23,659 nt of DNA. Origin: DAOUAJ01 sp034433615 (GTDB taxonomy: Bacteria > Chloroflexota > Anaerolineae > DUEN01). Positions 20,477 through 23,659 of the stretch are shown here, in pieces. Position numbers and translations under genes: made by a program. Below the pieces are notes generated by a model. It was not told the origin of the DNA and ran no database searches. It worked only from the letters and a program-made list of their open reading frames with translations. The stretch is from assembly GCA_034433615.1 (NCBI GenBank), contig DAOUAJ010000282.1:1-23659 (forward strand). Reading direction: 5' to 3'. Position 1 is the first letter of the stretch. Each line of letters opens with the position of its first letter.

Positions 20477-21976
20477 ATGTATAGCTTGGAACGATGCCTG
20501 GTTGATTGCCCACTGGCCCTGTTGCGTACCATCGCTGAGCTGCGCGGGGTGACGTTGCGCAGCCGCGGACAACGTGAGGTCGCAGCGGAGTTGGCCACGG
20601 CGCTGGCGGCCCCCGCCGTGATCGCGCGATCCCTGACCGACCTCTCGCCAGGGGCTACAGAAGCGCTGGAGGCACTGGCCGCGGCCGGCGGGCGCCTTCA
20701 AGCCACCCTGTTCCAGCGGCGCTACGGCGAGATCCGCCCCTTCGGCCCCGGTCGGCTGGCCCGCGAGCAGCCCTGGCTATCCCCCACCGGCCCGGCCGAG
20801 GAGCTGTGGTACCGCGGCTGGATCTTTCGTGGATTTGCCAAGGTGGACGACACCGCGACCGAGTTCATCTTCGTGCCAGACGAGGTCCTGGGCCTGCTGC
20901 CGCGGCGGCCCGAGCGAACGCTGGACGTGCCTCCGGCCCAGGCTCCGGAGTCGTTTACCGATTCCGGCGATGCCCTGGCCCAGGACACCGTCACGCTGCT
21001 GGCCATGGTGCAGGTGGAAGGGATGCGGCGTCGCCAGGGGCGCTGGCATCCCGCGGACCTGGCGAGGCTTGCAGCCCGGTTGACGGTCCCCGAACCAGCC
21101 CCGCCCAATCCAACGGGCAGCGGTCGGCTGGCGCTGTTGCTCCATCTGGCGGAGCGGTTCGGCTGGATGCAGGAGGACGAAAGGGGCTATCTGCGGCTGC
21201 AGTCGCCGGCTGTGCGTCGGTGGCTGCAGGCTGACCGCGCGGCTCAGTGGCAGGCGCTGTGGGTCGGCTGGCGCGACGACGAGACGTGGGATGACCTGCG
21301 TCGCCTGCCTGGCCTGATGTGCGAGGGTGGGTGGCACGACGATCCGGTGGGCACGCGCCGCCGCCTGCTCTCCCGGTTGGGACAGCTCCAACCCGGAAGC
21401 TGGCACCGCCTCGACGCTGTGATCGCCACGCTCAAGGCTGTGGCTCCGGACTTCTTGCGTCCAGACGGCGACTACGACTCCTGGTACATCCGACCGACCG
21501 ACGGCAGCAGCTATCTGCGCGGCTTTGAGCACTGGGATGACGTGGAAGGCCGGCTGGCGCGCTACCTGATCACGGGGCCGTTGCACTGGCTGGGCGTCAT
21601 CGCACTGGATGCGGGCGGGGAACGGGTGGCGTTGACCGCAGCGGGCCAGGCGCTCATCCGTGAGGAGCTACCACCAGCGCCGCCGCCGGGCTCGATCACT
21701 GTCGCCCGGGACTTCACCATCCTGGTTCCGGCGACAGCGGCCAGTTTCGATCGCTTTCGGGTGGCTCGTTTCGCCGCATGGGAGGCGTCTCCAGCGGTTG
21801 GTTCGGTTGAGCCGTTTCGCTATCGCATCACCCGCACGGCCTTGCATCGTGCCGAATCGCAGGGGATCACCGCCGCACGTGTGCTGACCTTTCTGCGCGA
21901 GCGGGCAGGTGATGCATTGCCGGAAAACGTGGTGCGAGCGCTGGCGCGGTGGCCAGGGATGACAAAGGAGGAATAA
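20477..21976 (+). CDS. Helicase-associated (XPB/Ssl2 N-terminal-like) domain protein without motor
   Basis: A 499-residue protein. The N-terminus (SLERCLVDCPLALLRTIAELRGV, then SPGATEALEALAAAGG) looks like stacked winged-helix segments. The C-terminal third (about 405-495: VARDFTILVPATAASFDRFRVARFA... ITAARVLTFLRERAGDALPENVVRAL) matches the Helicase_C_3/XPB-Ssl2 N-terminal-like domain found in many actinobacterial and chloroflexal proteins. There are no Walker A or DExH motifs, so it is not itself a helicase. The ATG at 20477 has no obvious ribosome site; a leaderless or missed start is possible. It is followed after 13 nt by a CPBP protease gene. Role unknown; a DNA- or protein-binding adaptor is a guess. 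Confidence 0.65.
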   Translation: MYSLERCLVDCPLALLRTIAELRGVTLRSRGQREVAAELATALAAPAVIARSLTDLSPGATEALEALAAAGGRLQATLFQRRYGEIRPFGPGRLAREQPWLSPTGPAEELWYRGWIFRGFAKVDDTATEFIFVPDEVLGLLPRRPERTLDVPPAQAPESFTDSGDALAQDTVTLLAMVQVEGMRRRQGRWHPADLARLAARLTVPEPAPPNPTGSGRLALLLHLAERFGWMQEDERGYLRLQSPAVRRWLQADRAAQWQALWVGWRDDETWDDLRRLPGLMCEGGWHDDPVGTRRRLLSRLGQLQPGSWHRLDAVIATLKAVAPDFLRPDGDYDSWYIRPTDGSSYLRGFEHWDDVEGRLARYLITGPLHWLGVIALDAGGERVALTAAGQALIREELPPAPPPGSITVARDFTILVPATAASFDRFRVARFAAWEASPAVGSVEPFRYRITRTALHRAESQGITAARVLTFLRERAGDALPENVVRALARWPGMTKEE

Positions 21977-21989
21977 CGAAGGAGCTATC

Positions 21990-23009
21990 ATGAACAACTT
22001 CTCTGCCTTCAACCAGGACGCGATCCAGGCCCTTCTCATTCTCCTACTGCTCACGCCCTTCGTTGTCGTATTGGCGCTGGCCAACCTGAGCCTGCGTCTA
22101 CCAGGGCTGCGCTGGCTGGTCTACGGAGCGGTGGCTGTGTTCAGCGGCGGTTTCTTGCTGATCGGTATGGTCAGCTTGCTGTTGGCCTGGATGGCGAGTA
22201 CGATGAATCAGGCACCTGGGTTGGGTGTGGGAGTGGCACCCAACTGGTATTTGTTGGGCCTGTGGAGCCTGATCACCGGTGCCGGCGCGCTGCTGGCACT
22301 GACCCCGCCGGCACGCTCTGCAGCGAGGCGACTGCTGCCGTCCTTCGACGCCGACAACCCGGTGCATATTGTCAGCCTCAGCTTCGCTCTCTTCCTGGTG
22401 GGGCTCACGGCCATGCAACTGGTGATACTGGGCGATCTGAAGCAGTTGACCGATCTGGGTGTGCAGGTAGGGTTAGCGCAGGTGTGGGCTCAGGGCGTTG
22501 GGTTGACGATGGTAGGGCTGGCCGGGATCGGGCTGTGGACGCGCCGGAGTTGGCGGGAGGTGGCCGCCCGGCTGGGCATCACGCGTCTCACCGGGCGTAC
22601 ACTGCTGGTCTCGGCCGCCTGCGTCGTATTGTTCATGGCCCTCGACCTTGGGTGGACGTTGGCCTGGCAACGGCTTGACCCGGAAGGGCTGGAGGCGGTC
22701 ACCCGCGTGTCTGGTGCCCTCTTCGCCGGGTTAATCAACCTGCCGGGGGCGTTGTCCATCGGGATCACGGCCGCCATCAGCGAGGAGATCATCTATCGCG
22801 GCGCGCTGCAACCCCGCTTCGGGCTGGTGCTCACCGCGGCCCTCTTCGCCGTCTCCCACGTGCAGTACGGCATCTCGCCGGCCGTGGTCGAGGTCTTCGT
22901 GATCGGGTTGGCGTTGGGCCTCATCCGCCGTCGGTACGGCCTGACCACGTGCATGGTGATCCACTTCGGGTACAATACGCTGAACCTGCTCCTGCTGCCG
23001 CCGAGGTAG
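21990..23009 (+). CDS. CPBP (CAAX/Abi) family intramembrane metalloprotease
   Basis: A 339-residue membrane protein with about eight hydrophobic segments, the first at 10-35. The catalytic motifs of the CPBP family are in place: E265-E266-x3-R270 (SEEIIYRGAL), H290 (FAVSHVQY) and H325-x3-N329 (MVIHFGYN), which bind the metal within the membrane. Related proteins process prenylated or other membrane peptides or give bacteriocin self-immunity; the target here is unknown. ATG behind AAGGAG, 13 nt after the preceding gene, so probably co-transcribed with it. The N-terminal half is longer than the minimal family core, adding membrane segments. Confidence 0.9.
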   Translation: MNNFSAFNQDAIQALLILLLLTPFVVVLALANLSLRLPGLRWLVYGAVAVFSGGFLLIGMVSLLLAWMASTMNQAPGLGVGVAPNWYLLGLWSLITGAGALLALTPPARSAARRLLPSFDADNPVHIVSLSFALFLVGLTAMQLVILGDLKQLTDLGVQVGLAQVWAQGVGLTMVGLAGIGLWTRRSWREVAARLGITRLTGRTLLVSAACVVLFMALDLGWTLAWQRLDPEGLEAVTRVSGALFAGLINLPGALSIGITAAISEEIIYRGALQPRFGLVLTAALFAVSHVQYGISPAVVEVFVIGLALGLIRRRYGLTTCMVIHFGYNTLNLLLLPPR

Positions 23010-23045
23010 CGGTCAGCAGTCAGCCTTCAGCTCTCGGCATTCAGC
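23008..23045. repeat. Dispersed TCAGC-rich repeat, short form
   Basis: AGCGGTCAGCAGTCAGCCTTCAG followed by CTCTCGGCATTCAGC repeats the words of 5630-5699 and starts with the same AGCGGTCAGC. It follows the CPBP stop codon directly. Confidence 0.6.
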
Positions 23046-23080
23046 CTGCGTGTTACGAGGGAACGGAAGCGGCCGTGTTG

Positions 23081-23109
23081 TTGACCCAGTCCCCTGGACG
23101 AGCTATAAT
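23081..23109 (+). promoter_or_regulatory. Sigma70-type promoter driving a structured leader
   Basis: TTGACC (23081-23086), 17-nt spacer, TATAAT (23104-23109). The start is expected near 23116. The first 60 nt of the transcript would include the perfect hairpin at 23137-23177. Confidence 0.85.
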
Positions 23110-23136
23110 CAGGCTGTACACGCCCTTGATCGCCGA

Positions 23137-23177
23137 AGGTCTCCCGACCGAGGCGAAAGGGCTCGGTCGGGAGACCT
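23137..23177 (+). ncRNA. Perfect 16-bp stem-loop in the transcript from 23116 (candidate structured RNA or palindromic repeat)
   Basis: AGGTCTCCCGACCGAG (23137-23152) and CTCGGTCGGGAGACCT (23162-23177) are exact inverse copies around loop GCGAAAGGG. The stem ends 10 nt before the ATG at 23188 and covers the only ribosome-site-like GGGAG there, so it could block translation. No U-tract follows, so it is not a classical terminator. It may instead be a dispersed palindromic repeat. No known RNA family is recognised. Confidence 0.5.
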
Positions 23178-23187
23178 CGCCCATCGC

Positions 23188-23371
23188 ATGCCCGGTGCGG
23201 TTATTTTCAAAGCAGATTTCGCTCTCCCCAAATTGGCCGTCCGCTACATGATGTGCGAGCTGGAAGGGGTGGCGGAGGTGATGGACATCGCCAGCTCGCC
23301 CCGGGGCCAGGCGCGTTGATGAAATGACCGTGGAGATCGAAAACTTGAACAGTCTGGAGCTGATCATCTAA
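23188..23371 (+). pseudogene. Small gene, apparently frameshifted
   Basis: An ORF from the ATG at 23188 reads MPGAVIFKADFALPKLAVRY, then MMCELEGVAEVMDIASSPRG, and stops at 23319. The overlapping next frame continues ARPGARRVDEMTVEIENL and ends NSLELII with TAA at 23371. Joining the two near 23290 gives one plausible protein of about 60 residues, suggesting a single frameshift (mutation, sequencing error or programmed). Codon use stays like that of neighbouring genes in both halves. I do not recognise the family. It lies directly after the promoter and hairpin at 23081-23177. Alternatively these are two unrelated chance ORFs. Confidence 0.35.
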
Positions 23372-23389
23372 CGACCGTTAACTATGGAC

Positions 23390-23430
23390 CGCAGACCGCC
23401 GCCAGCAGCAGGTGAAAGCGGCGGTCCGCG
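23390..23430 (+). terminator. Strong hairpin between small gene and GNAT gene
   Basis: CGCAGACCGCCGC (23390-23402) pairs with GCGGCGGTCCGCG (23418-23430) over 12 of 13 positions (one A-C mismatch) around a 15-nt loop. No U-tract follows, so termination is uncertain; attenuation or transcript protection is possible. Confidence 0.4.
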
Positions 23431-23471
23431 TTCGGCCATCAGCGGCCTCACGAAGACCATGAGAGGGAAGT

Positions 23472-23659
23472 GTGATTCGTCTCTGTGACAGCAGCGAGTT
23501 TGAGACGATCTACGCGATCGTGAACGACGCCGCCCAGGCGTATCGAGGGGTCATCCCCAAGGACTGTTGGAAAGAACCGTACATGCCCAGGGATGAACTC
23601 CGGCGCGAGATGGACGCGGGGGTCGTCTTCTGGGGATACGAGGAAGATGGGGAAGTGGT
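23472..23659 (+). CDS. GNAT family N-acetyltransferase, partial (C-terminus outside window)
   Basis: The first 62 residues read MIRLCDSSEFETIYAIVNDA, then AQAYRGVIPKDCWKEPYMPR, then DELRREMDAGVVFWGYEEDG, closing EVV. This is a typical GNAT N-terminus: strand, helix with AAQAYRG, then MxxxEL and a second strand with GYEEDG. GTG start at 23472 with GAGGGAAG just upstream. The acetyl-CoA loop lies beyond the window, so activity cannot be judged. Confidence 0.75.
   Translation, partial: MIRLCDSSEFETIYAIVNDAAQAYRGVIPKDCWKEPYMPRDELRREMDAGVVFWGYEEDGEV

Noticed and set aside
1..23659. Search for tRNA/rRNA genes, transposases, toxin-antitoxin pairs or phage genes
   Set aside because: None could be supported; gaps are short and filled by promoters, leaders or repeats.

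Overview
The window comes from a high-GC bacterium (roughly 60% G+C by eye), most likely a member of the Chloroflexota (Anaerolineae-like). That assignment is inference from the gene set: an Eis-like acyltransferase, a motor-less XPB/Ssl2-type helicase-associated protein, an actinobacterial-type class II fumarase, ubiE/ubiX genes and intergenic debris of short iterated motifs. There is no rRNA, tRNA, transposase, CRISPR array or plasmid function. The genes are ordinary chromosomal genes, and the most interesting signals lie between them.

Layout. (1) 1-2149, minus strand: an aromatic amino-acid operon aroH-pheA-DAHP synthase (the last runs off the window). In front of it lies what reads as a complete transcription attenuator: a consensus promoter, a 58-codon leader peptide with 10 Phe/Tyr/Trp residues in a 16-residue stretch, an antiterminator candidate and an intrinsic terminator. 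(2) 2305-5627, plus: a tightly packed operon of a Gfo/Idh/MocA oxidoreductase with a Cys cluster, a divergent MTA/purine nucleoside phosphorylase-like protein and an Eis-like GNAT protein. (3) 5711-8666, plus: ubiE/menG, a UroD-superfamily MtaA/MtbA-like zinc methyltransferase, ubiX and an FMN-binding split-barrel protein. (4) 8687-10647, plus: an LPG-synthase/UPF0104-type membrane protein followed by a polyprenyl-phosphate glycosyltransferase. (5) 10655-14690, plus: a heterodimeric ABC exporter pair (BmrCD type), preceded by a consensus promoter, a 39-codon leader ORF with a strong RBS and a strong intrinsic terminator, so a second ribosome-dependent attenuator is likely. (6) 14708-15904, minus: a radical SAM/HhH putative DNA-repair protein, divergent from (7) 16153-18884, plus: fumC-rimO. 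(8) 18930-20071, minus: a MerR-type coiled-coil protein and a DUF1232 membrane protein. (9) 20477-23009, plus: a helicase-associated-domain protein and a CPBP intramembrane protease. (10) 23081-23659: a consensus promoter running into a perfect 16-bp hairpin, an apparently frameshifted small gene and the start of a GNAT gene.

How it fits together. The two leaders at 1849-2149 and 10655-10923 share one plan: promoter, short 5'UTR, small ORF, a weak or strong terminator hairpin inside the small ORF, then a terminator before the structural genes. One would sense charged tRNA-Phe/Tyr supply for phenylalanine/tyrosine synthesis. The other would probably sense impaired translation (for example by ribosome-binding drugs) and switch on a drug exporter. 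The embedded hairpins suggest a second checkpoint that ends transcription if the leader is not translated at all. This is inference from sequence complementarity and has not been tested here.
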